Positions 29,285 through 37,965 of a stretch of DNA of 64,000 nt are shown piece by piece (position 1 is the stretch's first letter; every line of letters starts with the position of its first letter). Source of the stretch: Acuticoccus sp. MNP-M23 (lineage in GTDB: Bacteria > Pseudomonadota > Alphaproteobacteria > Rhizobiales > Amorphaceae). Where the stretch lies: assembly GCF_031195445.1 (NCBI RefSeq), contig NZ_CP133480.1:496001-560000 (forward strand), given 5' to 3'. A program made the translations under genes and the position numbers. The notes below the pieces were generated by a model. That model was not told the origin of the DNA. It saw only the letters and a program-made list of their open reading frames with translations, and ran no database searches.

Positions 29285-30607
29285 ATGACGGTGCCCCGTG
29301 GGTTGATTGTGGGCGCCCCGCGCTCGGGTTCCGGCAAGACCAGCGTGACCATCGGCCTCCTGCGCGCTTTGGCGCGCCGGGGCGTGCGCGTCGCTGCCGC
29401 AAAGTCCGGGCCGGATTATATTGACCCCGGCTTTCACAAGTTTGCCACCGGCCGGATGGGCGTCAACCTCGACACGTGGTCGATGGCGCCGCCCCTCCTC
29501 GACACGCTGGCCGCCAGCGCCGCAGATGGTGCCGATCTTCTTGTGATCGAAAGCGCCATGGGTCTGTTCGACGGGATCGACGCGGCGCCCGGCCGCTCCG
29601 GCGCCGCCTCCGACCTTGCGCGCCGCTACGGCCTGCCGGTCCTTCTGGTGCTCGATGTTTCGGGCCAGTCGCGCACGGCGGCCGCGGTGGCACACGGGTT
29701 TGCAACGTTCGATCCGGAGATTGCGCTGGCCGGTGTCGTCCTCAACAAGGTGGGGAGCGAGCGGCACCGCAGTCAGGCGGCCGGTGCCATTGCGCGCGCC
29801 GGTATTCGCGTTCTCGGCAGTGTTCCCCGCAACCCGGACATGGCGCTGCCCGAGCGGCATCTGGGGCTGATCCAGGCGTCGGAACTTGCCGGCATAGAAG
29901 CGATCCTCGACGGGCTGGCCGATGTGATGGAAGCATCGCTGGACCTCGATGCCATCCTTGCGGCCGCTCGGCCGCTCGATCTTGCGACAGTGCCGAGTGG
30001 CCCGGCCCTGCCCCCGCCGGGCCAGCGGATCGCACTTGCGCAAGATGCGGCATTCTCGTTCGTCTATCCGCACGTTGTGGCGGGATGGCGCGCAGCGGGC
30101 GCCGAGCTTGTGCCGTTCTCACCCCTGGCAGACGAGGCCCCGCCCGACGATTGCGACTGCTGCTGGCTGCCCGGCGGCTATCCGGAGCTGCACGCCGGCC
30201 CCCTTGCCGCCGCCTCGCATTTTCGCGAGGGGGTGGCGCGGTTTGCGGCGCAGCGGCCTGTGCACGGCGAGTGCGGCGGCTTTATCGCGCTGGGGGCAAC
30301 GCTGGAGGACGCGGGCGGCGTGGTCCATCCGATGCTTGGCCTGCTGGGGCACGAAACGAGTTTTGCCAGACGCAAGATGAACCTTGGCTACCGCAGCGCC
30401 CGCCTCCTCGGCGATACGCCCATCGGCCTTAAAGATAGCGTGGTCCGCGGGCACGAATTCCACTATGCGCGGGTCGTGGCCGCCGGACCGGATGAAGCGC
30501 TGGCCGAAGTCTCGGACGGGATCGGCAACCTGATCGGCCCCTCCGGCGGCCGGCGCGGCAACGTCACCGGCACCTTCTTTCACGCCATCGCATCAGAGAC
30601 CGGCTGA
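29285..30607 (+). CDS. cobB: Hydrogenobyrinic/cobyrinic acid a,c-diamide synthase
   Basis: Uses glutamine and ATP to amidate the a and c carboxylates. The synthetase half has the P-loop PRSGSGKTS, then AKSGPDYIDPGFH and ESAMGLFDG. The amidotransferase half has its nucleophile Cys in VHGECGGFIALG and a terminal TGTFFHAI. ATG 29285 has AGGAA at good spacing, while ATG 29279 would overlap that site (440 aa from 29285). Divergent from cbiD. Confidence 0.94.
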   Translation: MTVPRGLIVGAPRSGSGKTSVTIGLLRALARRGVRVAAAKSGPDYIDPGFHKFATGRMGVNLDTWSMAPPLLDTLAASAADGADLLVIESAMGLFDGIDAAPGRSGAASDLARRYGLPVLLVLDVSGQSRTAAAVAHGFATFDPEIALAGVVLNKVGSERHRSQAAGAIARAGIRVLGSVPRNPDMALPERHLGLIQASELAGIEAILDGLADVMEASLDLDAILAAARPLDLATVPSGPALPPPGQRIALAQDAAFSFVYPHVVAGWRAAGAELVPFSPLADEAPPDDCDCCWLPGGYPELHAGPLAAASHFREGVARFAAQRPVHGECGGFIALGATLEDAGGVVHPMLGLLGHETSFARRKMNLGYRSARLLGDTPIGLKDSVVRGHEFHYARVVAAGPDEALAEVSDGIGNLIGPSGGRRGNVTGTFFHAIASETG

Positions 30608-30633
30608 GCGGTATTGCGAACGCGGGGCAGCGC

Positions 30634-31545
30634 TCAACGCCCCGTTGCGGCGACCCGCAGCGCCTCCCGGAAGGCGGCAAGCGTGGTGCCGCGGGCGTCG
30701 ATTTCCGCGGCGAGGCCATCGATCAGCCGAACCATGGTGGAGGGCCGGGCAAGGGTGCCCGTGCCCACCGCAACGGCGGACGCACCCGCGGCGAAATAGT
30801 CGCGCACGTCGGACAGGGTCATCACGCCGCCGCAGCCGATGACGGGAATGGCAACGCGGCCCGCCATATCGTCGACAATGCGCAACCCCACCGGCTTCAG
30901 CGGCGGGCCGGAAAGTCCGCCGGTGCGGTTGGAAACACGCGGTGCGCCGTTCTTGTCCAGCACCATGGCCGGCATGGTGTTGCCGGCAATCAGCGCATCG
31001 GCGCCGGCTGCCTCGCAGGCGGCGGCCACTGCGCCCGGCGCGGTTGCCGCCGGCGTCAGCTTGCACCACAGCGGCTTTGTGGTCACCGCGCGGCAGCCGG
31101 CCACAACGGCCTCGGCATCGCGCGGATCGGCGGCAAAGATCCGCCCGCCGGCCTCAAGGTTCGGGCACGACAGGTTGAGTTCCAGCCCGTCCGCATCGGT
31201 CCCGGAAAAGCGGGCGGCCATGTCCGCGAACTCGGCCGCGGTGTCGGCAGAGACCGACACGATCACCGGCGGCCTGTGCGCCTTGTAAAGCGGCAGCACG
31301 TCGCGGATGAACGCCTCCACCCCGTCCGACGGAATGCCGATGGCATTGAGGATGCCGCCCGCCGCCTCCGCAAGCCGGGGTGCCGGATGGCCCGTGCGCG
31401 CGCCCGGCGTGATGGTCTTGGGCACCAGCGCGCCCAGCCGGTCGATGTCGAAGACGCGGGCGTGCTGGAGGCCGAAGGTGCCGGATGCCGGCAGGACCGG
31501 ACAGGGGAGCGCAATGCCGCCGAGGGTGAGCGAAAGGTCGGCCAT
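30634..31545 (-). CDS. pyrD: Dihydroorotate dehydrogenase, class 1 catalytic subunit
   Basis: An FMN TIM barrel (303 aa). Class 1 is shown by the catalytic Cys in ELNLSCPNLEAGG (class 2 uses Ser) and by the PyrK partner next door. LPASGTFG, NTMPAMV and GGLSGPPLKPVGLRIV are conserved. With PyrK it would be the NAD-linked class 1B enzyme; most alphaproteobacteria I know rely on membrane class 2 PyrD. The ATG shares one base with the pyrK stop (TGATG). An alternative substrate such as another dihydropyrimidine cannot be excluded. Confidence 0.88.
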   Translation of the reverse strand: MADLSLTLGGIALPCPVLPASGTFGLQHARVFDIDRLGALVPKTITPGARTGHPAPRLAEAAGGILNAIGIPSDGVEAFIRDVLPLYKAHRPPVIVSVSADTAAEFADMAARFSGTDADGLELNLSCPNLEAGGRIFAADPRDAEAVVAGCRAVTTKPLWCKLTPAATAPGAVAAACEAAGADALIAGNTMPAMVLDKNGAPRVSNRTGGLSGPPLKPVGLRIVDDMAGRVAIPVIGCGGVMTLSDVRDYFAAGASAVAVGTGTLARPSTMVRLIDGLAAEIDARGTTLAAFREALRVAATGR

Positions 31546-32318
31546 CAGGCGGCCTCCCCGAAATCCGGTTGCGAGAGCGGAAAGATCGGCCCCTCGCACA
31601 CCAGAAGCGGCGGCCCGCCGCGCGTGCCGTGGATGCAGACCTTGCACACGCCAAGCCCGCACGCCATTGCGGCCTGAAGCGACGCCTCCCCCGGAATTTC
31701 GGCGCGGGCGGCATAGGCCTGCGAAACCGACATGGCGCTGTTTCCGGCGCCCGCGGCGATGAAGGCCGGGGCCGCTCTCGTCAATGCATTGCTGAGCGAG
31801 GCGAGCGGCACATAGTCCACCGCCGCGCCGGTTGCCTTGAAGGCGGCGAGGATCGGCCCGTCGGACGGGTTGGGGCCGTCCTCCACCATCAGGACGCGGT
31901 CGTTGTAACCGGCGGCCCGGCGTTCGTGGCAAAGCGCCAGCATGGTGCCGGCATGGTAGGCGTCAACGACAATGGTGATGGGTTCAGCCGGTGCCGAAAA
32001 GCGGTTGCCCAGCGGGCCGATCAGGGCGATCCGGTCGCCGGGTTGCGCGGCGGCGAGCATCTGCGTTCCGGCGGCCTTGATGTTGAAGGCGATGGCCAGC
32101 GCCCCGTCCATCCGCGGCACGAGGCTGAGAGGCCGCGGCAGGATCGGCGCGCCCGGTGCAAGGCTCGCCAGAAGGGCGAACTGCCCGGCACCGACGCCCT
32201 TGAAGGCATCCGGCCAGTCAAGCTGCAGCTCGCAGAGCGTGCCGTCGACGGCGATGCGCGTGATTGTGCAGTCCACGTCGACGACGTCGCGCGTTGCCTT
32301 GGTGCCGGGGGCGCTCAT
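31545..32318 (-). CDS. pyrK: Dihydroorotate dehydrogenase electron-transfer subunit PyrK
   Basis: A 257-aa FAD and [2Fe-2S] subunit that passes electrons from PyrD to NAD. RPLSL (FAD), GPLGNRF (NAD region) and the C-terminal cluster motif CGLGVCKVC followed after about 12 residues by a fourth Cys (LLVCEGP) are visible. It overlaps both neighbours: its ATG lies in the stop of the histone-deacetylase-like gene, and its TGA overlaps the pyrD start. Confidence 0.88.
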   Translation of the reverse strand: MSAPGTKATRDVVDVDCTITRIAVDGTLCELQLDWPDAFKGVGAGQFALLASLAPGAPILPRPLSLVPRMDGALAIAFNIKAAGTQMLAAAQPGDRIALIGPLGNRFSAPAEPITIVVDAYHAGTMLALCHERRAAGYNDRVLMVEDGPNPSDGPILAAFKATGAAVDYVPLASLSNALTRAAPAFIAAGAGNSAMSVSQAYAARAEIPGEASLQAAMACGLGVCKVCIHGTRGGPPLLVCEGPIFPLSQPDFGEAA

Positions 32319-33340
32319 CGGGCTTCCATGAAGGCGCCGAGGAAGGCTGCGGCGTTGTCGGTCAGCGAGGGGGCGAGATAGCCGCCCTCCTGGGTGATCA
32401 GGACCGGAAGCGGTTGCTGGCCGATGAGTTCGCCCGCCCGGCGCAGGCCCTCGGTGGTGACGGCCATGCCGCCGAGCGGGTCGCTCTCGTGCACGTCCAG
32501 CCCAAGGGCCAGAACCAGCGTGTCGGCGCCAAAGCGCGCCACGTCGTCCAGCCCTGCGGCAAGGGCGGCGAGCCATGCATCGTCAGTGCTTTTGAGCGGC
32601 AGCGGCCGGTTGCGGTTGTAGCCCTCCCCGGCTCCGGCGCCAGTCTCCGCCCCATGGCCCACGAACCAAGGGTAGAAATGATGCGGATCGGCGTGGATGG
32701 AGACGGTGAGCACATCCGCCCGGCCGTAGAAGATCGCCTGTGTGCCGTTGCCGTGGTGGACGTCAATGTCGAGGATGGCGGGCCGTGCGCCATCGCGCGC
32801 AAGGGCCGCGGCCGCAATGGCGGCGTTGTTGAGGAAGCAGTGGCCGCCGGCCACTTCGGCGCCGGCGTGGTGGCCGGGCGGACGGGTCAGCGCGTAGGTC
32901 TCGCGCGCACCGGCCGACAGCGCGGCGGCGGCGGCCACGGCGCAGTCGGCGGCCCGGCGCGCGGCATGGCCCGTGTGCGGGCCGACGGGGCACGCAAGGT
33001 CCGCCATGTGCCACCCTGCTCGGCCGACAAGACCGTCCGGATAGCTGGCCTCGGGCCGGCGCGGCTGGGCATTGCCCACAACTTCCGGGCCGGTGCCGGC
33101 CATCGCCTGCCAGTCCCGGGCCGCCTCGGCCAGAAATGCGAGGTAGCGCGGGGTGTGGACGGCGGCCAAAGGGGCCACGCCAGCATCCGGCGGCGTTTCG
33201 TGCGAAAGGCCGATCCGGTCCAGCGCGGCGATCAGCCGTGTCGCCCGCTCGGCCCGCTCCTCGTTGGCAGCCACCTTTCCGCGCAGGAGAAAGAACGACG
33301 GCGCGTGGGCCTCGGTCTCGGGAGCATAAAAGACGCGCAT
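32315..33340 (-). CDS. Histone deacetylase-like amidohydrolase (acetylpolyamine amidohydrolase type)
   Basis: A zinc deacetylase of the arginase/HDAC fold (341 aa). Catalytic parts are RPPGHHA (His pair), CFLNNAAIAA, the metal ligands in DIDVHHGNGTQ and LGLDVHESDPLGG, and the Tyr-bearing EGGY near the end. Bacterial members often remove acetyl groups from polyamines or acetyl-lysine. I used ATG 33340 (MRVFYAPE). It is the first gene of an overlapping operon with pyrK and pyrD, an unexpected pairing. Confidence 0.9.
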   Translation of the reverse strand: MRVFYAPETEAHAPSFFLLRGKVAANEERAERATRLIAALDRIGLSHETPPDAGVAPLAAVHTPRYLAFLAEAARDWQAMAGTGPEVVGNAQPRRPEASYPDGLVGRAGWHMADLACPVGPHTGHAARRAADCAVAAAAALSAGARETYALTRPPGHHAGAEVAGGHCFLNNAAIAAAALARDGARPAILDIDVHHGNGTQAIFYGRADVLTVSIHADPHHFYPWFVGHGAETGAGAGEGYNRNRPLPLKSTDDAWLAALAAGLDDVARFGADTLVLALGLDVHESDPLGGMAVTTEGLRRAGELIGQQPLPVLITQEGGYLAPSLTDNAAAFLGAFMEAR

Positions 33341-33479
33341 CAAGCCTCCACCGCCGCGCGGGGCAGCGGGCCCGGCCCGCCTGACAACGCCGCAACGCTG
33401 GGGCCACGCAATAGCGCGCGCTTTTGCACGGGCGCAAGCGTTGGCCGGCCCGGAACGATGGCTGGGAGGATGAAGGCTG

Positions 33480-33554
33480 TGGAGCGGGCGATGGGGATCG
33501 AACCCACGACATCAAGCTTGGGAAGCTTGCGTTCTACCGCTGAACTACACCCGC
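33480..33554 (-). tRNA. tRNA-Gly (CCC anticodon)
   Basis: Read on the minus strand, the gene runs GCGGGTG (acceptor 5' strand), a D arm AGCGGTAGA, an anticodon stem CAAGC/GCTTG around loop TTCCCAA, a T arm with GGTTCGATCCC, and CGCCCGC (acceptor 3' strand). Position 73 is T and CCA is encoded. The anticodon CCC decodes GGG. All four stems pair with only one G-T in the acceptor. The flanking stretches 33341-33479 and 33555-33695 hold no gene I can support. Confidence 0.95.
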
Positions 33555-33695
33555 ATGGCGCGCACATCATGCCGAAGCACAGGCGTTGTCAAGCCGGTCG
33601 AGGACGATCGAGGTCCGCGTCAGGGCGCTTGACGGGTCATGCCGCGGCGCAGCATGAGGGCGCAGTCTCTGCCCCGAGCCAACCGGAGTGCCCCT

Positions 33696-34514
33696 GTGCT
33701 TGAGCGTGTTCGCAAAATGGTGACGTCCCGGGTCTGGGAAGGGGTGATCATCACCCTCATTCTGGTCAATGCCGCGATCCTGGGGCTGATGACCTCGGAG
33801 CGGGCGATGGCCGCCGCCGGCCCACTGCTGACGGCGCTCGATCAGATCATCATTGCCGTGTTCGTGGTCGAAATCGTCCTGCGCATCGCCGTGTTCCGGC
33901 TGCGCTTCTTCACCGACCCGTGGAGCCTGTTCGACCTTCTGGTTGTGCTGATTGCCATCGCGCCGACCACGCGGGAATTCTCCGTCCTGCGGTCCCTGCG
34001 CATCCTGCGGGTGCTGCGGCTGATCTCGGTGGTCCCGTCGCTGAAGCGGGTGGTGGGCGGGCTGATTGCGGCGCTCCCCGGCATGGCGTCGATCATGGTG
34101 CTGATGGCGCTGATCTTCTACGTCTTCTCGGTGATGGCGACGTCCCTTTACGGCGCCACCTTTCCGGACTGGTTCGGCACCGTCGGGGAATCGTTCTATT
34201 CGCTGTTCCAGATCATGACGCTGGAATCGTGGTCCATGGGCATCGTGCGGCCCGTGATGGAAGCCCATCCCCTCGCCTGGCTCTTCTTCGTGCCATTCAT
34301 CATGGTCACGTCGTTTGCGGTGCTGAACCTCTTCATCGGTATCATCGTGTCCGGCATGCAGCAGGACGTGGAGGCGGAGGCGGCCGCCAGCCGGGATGCG
34401 ATGATGGAAGAGCAAAGCTCCATGCATGACGACATCAAGGCGCTCCGCCGCGACGTCAGCGCCCTGCGCGCGCTGATGGCGCAAGACGGCAGCACGGACC
34501 GCGGGGCACGCTGA
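33696..34514 (+). CDS. Voltage-gated sodium channel (NaChBac/NavAb type ion transporter)
   Basis: One six-helix channel unit (272 aa). The S4 voltage sensor has regularly spaced arginines (RSLRILRVLRLISVVPSLKR). The pore selectivity filter is TLESWSM, which I recall as identical to NavAb. S6 (VTSFAVLNLFIGIIVSGM) is followed by an acidic, then coiled-coil-like tail (DDIKALRRDVSALRALM), which in this family assembles tetramers. I chose GTG 33696 after CCGGAG; ATG 33639 or 33654 would extend the N-terminus. Its likely role is membrane excitability or sodium-dependent motility. Confidence 0.87.
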   Translation: MLERVRKMVTSRVWEGVIITLILVNAAILGLMTSERAMAAAGPLLTALDQIIIAVFVVEIVLRIAVFRLRFFTDPWSLFDLLVVLIAIAPTTREFSVLRSLRILRVLRLISVVPSLKRVVGGLIAALPGMASIMVLMALIFYVFSVMATSLYGATFPDWFGTVGESFYSLFQIMTLESWSMGIVRPVMEAHPLAWLFFVPFIMVTSFAVLNLFIGIIVSGMQQDVEAEAAASRDAMMEEQSSMHDDIKALRRDVSALRALMAQDGSTDRGAR

Positions 34515-34524
34515 GCAGCAACTG

Positions 34525-34558
34525 CATTCCGGCTGAGGACTTCATTCCGGCTGAGGAC
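34525..34558. repeat. Short direct repeat upstream of the Cache-like gene
   Basis: The 16-bp unit CATTCCGGCTGAGGAC occurs twice, at 34525-34540 and 34543-34558, with two bases between (18-bp period). It lies in the 142-bp gap between the sodium channel and Cache-like genes. The spacing could place two protein sites on nearly the same helix face, or it may be replication slippage. Confidence 0.6.
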
Positions 34559-34656
34559 AGCCCCAGGCGACAGTGGCGTGAGATGAAAGCTGCTGCGTAA
34601 GCGCACGGAAGCATTTTCGTGTGTGGGAATCTCAATCCGGATACGGAGGTCCGAAA

Positions 34657-35262
34657 ATGCGTGCCCGTGCAATGGCTGCAGCGCTTTGCGGTGCAGCAAT
34701 CGCCCTCCAGGCGCAAGCGTCTGAGAACAAGCCCGACCCCAAGAAACTGATCAACGCGCAAGTGATTGCGGAAGTGCAGGATGTGCTGTCGCGCGAAGTG
34801 GTCTCCTACGCGCTGCGGAACTTCAACCGAGTCCGCGGGGACCTCACCCCCGAGCAGATACTGGCGTTTGACGCCCAGTGGCGCCAAGAGCGGGAGCGAG
34901 AGCGAAAACCGCTGATCGTGGCAACCCTGTCCAACCCGTTGTCGACCTATGTGAAACGGGTCCAGGCGCGTTCGGTCGGCCTTTACGTGGAAATCATCCT
35001 GACCGACCACCACGGCCTGAATGTCGGTCAGAGCAGCATCACCAGCGACATGTGGCAGGGCGACGAAGCCAAGTTCCAGAAAACATACGAGCTCGGGCCC
35101 GGCTCCATCTTCATCGACGAGGCAGAGTGGCACGAAGAAACCAAGACCTGGCGCGCCCAGCTGAACCTCACCATCGAAGATCCGGCCAACGGTGAGCTGC
35201 TCGGCGCAGCCACCTTCGAACTCAATCTGACCGAACTTCAGCGGCGGGGTGCCCAATCATGA
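34657..35262 (+). CDS. Periplasmic single-Cache/PDC-like protein coupled to a chemoreceptor gene
   Basis: A 201-aa exported protein (signal peptide about 1-21) whose mature part resembles a stand-alone Cache (PDC) sensor domain. [21 protein letters not shown], then [18 protein letters not shown] and a final strand pair around [17 protein letters not shown] follow the usual order. A helical [20 protein letters not shown] segment precedes it. GGAGGT lies six bases before ATG 34657. Its stop overlaps the chemoreceptor ATG (ATGA). It probably binds a small ligand and may present it to the receptor, which is an inference from coupling. Confidence 0.7.
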   Translation: MRARAMAAALCGAAIALQAQASENKPDPKKLINAQVIAEVQDVLSREVVSYALRNFNRVRGDLTPEQILAFDAQWRQERERERKPLIVATLSNPLSTYVKRVQARSVGLYVEIILTDHHGLNVGQSSITSDMWQGDEAKFQKTYELGPGSIFIDEAEWHEETKTWRAQLNLTIEDPANGELLGAATFELNLTELQRRGAQS

Positions 35263-36950
35263 AGAGCCTCTCCATAGCCAACAAGGGCACGCTTGCCTGT
35301 GGCGCCATCGCGGTCGTCTCAATTGCCGCATTCGGCATCGTGATCTGGACGACGATGCTGCAATCGCAGACCACCGAGCGGGTCCTCCAGACCTTCCGGC
35401 TCGCGATCGCCACCGTGGAATATCGCGACGCGGTGGACCAGGGTCACGCCGATCTTCTCAAGAAGATGATTCTCGGCGAGACCATCGACGAAGAAAAAGT
35501 CCTCAAATCCTTCTCCGAATCGCAAGACCAGCTGGAGGGTCTGCGTACCCAGATTGTCGGCCTCGACGGTGCCGCCGACTTCCTTGCACATGTCGACACC
35601 ATCTCCGCCCTTCGCGAGGAGTGGTTCCGCGATATCGCACTGCTACAGATCAGCGACATGGCTGATCCGGTCCGCGTCGACCTTGCGCGATTGCGCGAGA
35701 ACGACGTGCGCGGCCACGAGATCTGGGACAGCCTTGCAGAAGAAATGGACGTGCTGGTGGCCGACGCCCGCGCGCTGCGGGAAAATTACACGGCGAGTCT
35801 TGAGTGGGAACAGCGCATGCTGCTGATCGGCGGCATTGCAGGCGGCGTGATCGTCACCATCCTTGCGCTCCTCGTTACCATCTTCGTTCGCCGCAAGATT
35901 GCCGCCCCGCTGCGCGACCATACCAGGGTCGCCCTCGCGCTGCGGTCCCACGACTGGTCGGTGAAGGTGCCGCACCTCGACCGCCAGGACGAGATCGGAG
36001 AGCTGGGTCAGGCGCTCCAGACGTTGCGGGACGAGGGCCGCGTGGCGCAGGAAAACGACGCCAAGTACCGCATCGAATCCGAGGCGCAGATCAAGCAGGC
36101 CGCCGCTGTGAAGCAGGCTTCGGATGATTTCAAGACGACCTCGGCCGTCGTGCTGGAAGAAGTGGAATCGGCTGCGCTTGCACTGGCGGAAGCAGCGCAG
36201 TCTCTGGGTCTTCGTGCTGGCGAGGGGCACGCGCTGACCACCAGCGTTGCGGAAGCTGCCACCTCCTCGGGCGTCAACATGCAGAGCGTGGCCGCCGCCA
36301 TCGAGGAAATGTCGATCTCCGTGGACGAGATCAGCCGTCAGGTGCAAAGCGCCACACAGCTCACGCAACAAACGACCCAGGCCTCGCAGGCAGCCATCAA
36401 GCAGGTTTCCGGCCTTCTCGAAAAATCGAAGAAGATCAACGATGTGATCGAGCTGATCGACAACATCGCCGAGCAGATCAACCTGCTCGCACTCAACGCA
36501 ACCATCGAATCGGCCCGTGCGGGCGAGGCGGGCAAGGGGTTTGCCGTGGTCGCCCAGCAGGTGAAGGAACTGGCCGACCAGACCGGCAGCGCCACGGAGG
36601 AAATTTCCAAGGTCATCTCGGACGTTCGCAAGGAAATTACCGATGTGGTCCACGCGATCGAGGGGATCGGCACGTCCATCAACGCGGTCAACGACAACTC
36701 GTCGACGGTGGCGGCTGCCGTGGAGCAGCAAAGTGCCGCAATCAACGAGATTTCATCCAACGTGGGCGCGGTGTCGACCCAGACCAACTCGGTGGCCGAC
36801 AATGTGAAGGGCGTTGCCAAACAGATTGGCGAGACCCACACGCTGGCCGAAAGTGTCCGCGGTCTTTCCTCGCGCGTGAAGGACAACGGCACGAAGATGC
36901 AGACGGAGATCTCATCCTTCTTCGACGCCATCCGCAACAGGGCGGCCTGA
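35259..36950 (+). CDS. Methyl-accepting chemotaxis protein
   Basis: A 563-aa transmembrane chemoreceptor. TM1 is at about 10-33, then a helical periplasmic domain of about 150 residues (four-helix-bundle type), TM2 at about 187-211, a HAMP domain to about 263 and a long signalling coiled coil. The hairpin tip near residues 404-440 is the conserved [19 protein letters not shown], followed by GKGFAVVA. I see no CheR-binding pentapeptide at the C-terminus. It is translated from inside the Cache-like gene's stop. Confidence 0.93.
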   Translation: MKSLSIANKGTLACGAIAVVSIAAFGIVIWTTMLQSQTTERVLQTFRLAIATVEYRDAVDQGHADLLKKMILGETIDEEKVLKSFSESQDQLEGLRTQIVGLDGAADFLAHVDTISALREEWFRDIALLQISDMADPVRVDLARLRENDVRGHEIWDSLAEEMDVLVADARALRENYTASLEWEQRMLLIGGIAGGVIVTILALLVTIFVRRKIAAPLRDHTRVALALRSHDWSVKVPHLDRQDEIGELGQALQTLRDEGRVAQENDAKYRIESEAQIKQAAAVKQASDDFKTTSAVVLEEVESAALALAEAAQSLGLRAGEGHALTTSVAEAATSSGVNMQSVAAAIEEMSISVDEISRQVQSATQLTQQTTQASQAAIKQVSGLLEKSKKINDVIELIDNIAEQINLLALNATIESARAGEAGKGFAVVAQQVKELADQTGSATEEISKVISDVRKEITDVVHAIEGIGTSINAVNDNSSTVAAAVEQQSAAINEISSNVGAVSTQTNSVADNVKGVAKQIGETHTLAESVRGLSSRVKDNGTKMQTEISSFFDAIRNRAA

Positions 36951-36961
36951 TCACGCAACCT

Positions 36962-37002
36962 GGAGGCCAGCGCACGCCGTGAACCGGCAAGTGCTGGCCT
37001 CC
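36962..37002 (+). terminator. Strong hairpin after the chemoreceptor gene
   Basis: A perfect 10-bp inverted repeat, GGAGGCCAGC (36962-36971) with GCTGGCCTCC (36993-37002), starts 12 bp after the chemoreceptor stop codon. It has no T tract, so it may be a Rho-dependent terminator or an mRNA 3'-end stabiliser rather than a classical intrinsic terminator. Confidence 0.45.
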
Positions 37003-37110
37003 CCATTGTAAAGCGCGTTCCCCCGCCATTCGCCGCGCAGGCGCTCGGCACATGGGTGCACCGCGCAAACGGGCCTTCCGCGGCGCCGCATTGCGGAATA
37101 AAGCGGTCCG

Positions 37111-37911
37111 ATGACCACAGTCACCATGCTCCACGCCGTCACCCGCGACAGGCACGACTTCGCCCCCTTCGCCGCGACAATTGCCCGGATGAACCCGCGC
37201 CCCCAGGACCTTCTGGGTCACGGAGAAGCGCCGCGGGCCCCCCGCTACCGCCTCCAGGATTTCGCCGCCGCCGTGCGCTGGCCGGATGCAAACGCCGCTG
37301 AGGCTTCCGCCGCAACAGGCACACCCGGCGACGGGCCGCTGTTTTACGGCCACTCGCTCGGCGGCCTCGTCGCCCTCGCCGTGGCGCAAGACAACCCCGG
37401 CCGCCTCCGCGGTCTGGTGCTGGAAGATCCGCCACTGTTCGAATCGCGCCAGCCGCGGCTCGACACCACCCCGTGGGCCGGCGGCTTTCGTGCCCTCAAG
37501 CGGATCATGACCGGCAAGGGCCGCGACCGCACCCTGGCCGAGTGGGAAGCCGCGGTCGCCCTGTGGCCCTCGGGCCACGGCACACAGACAATTGCGGAAC
37601 AAGGCGGCACGGATGCCGTGGCCCGCCGCGCCCGCCAGATTGCCGCACTCGACCCCGCCGTTCTGGACGCGATGGTGGATCCGGATCTCCACCATGCGTT
37701 CGACCCCATCACCGCAATTCGCGCGGCACGATGCCCGGTGACCATCCTTGTCGGCAACCGCGAGGAAGGCAGCGCACTCAGCGCCCAGGACCTCGTGATT
37801 CTTGCCGCCGAACCCAGCGTCACCCTTGTGCGCATTCAGTCGGCCGGCCACTACCTGCACGAAGCAAGGCCCGACCTTTGCGCCGATGCGCTCAAGGCCC
37901 TCGCGCCCTAG
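37111..37911 (+). CDS. Alpha/beta hydrolase
   Basis: A 266-aa soluble alpha/beta hydrolase. The nucleophile elbow is GHSLGG (Ser at about 82) and the late AGHYLHEARP offers the catalytic His; the acid is probably in the ILVGNREEGS region. The early part lacks the usual HG oxyanion motif in its common form (MLHAVTRDRHDF). Substrate unknown. The upstream ribosome site is weak. Confidence 0.8.
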   Translation: MTTVTMLHAVTRDRHDFAPFAATIARMNPRPQDLLGHGEAPRAPRYRLQDFAAAVRWPDANAAEASAATGTPGDGPLFYGHSLGGLVALAVAQDNPGRLRGLVLEDPPLFESRQPRLDTTPWAGGFRALKRIMTGKGRDRTLAEWEAAVALWPSGHGTQTIAEQGGTDAVARRARQIAALDPAVLDAMVDPDLHHAFDPITAIRAARCPVTILVGNREEGSALSAQDLVILAAEPSVTLVRIQSAGHYLHEARPDLCADALKALAP

Positions 37912-37965
37912 CGGCGCGCCCGTACGCCACCGGCACCGGCGACCGCTGCCACTGGAGTTCCGACG

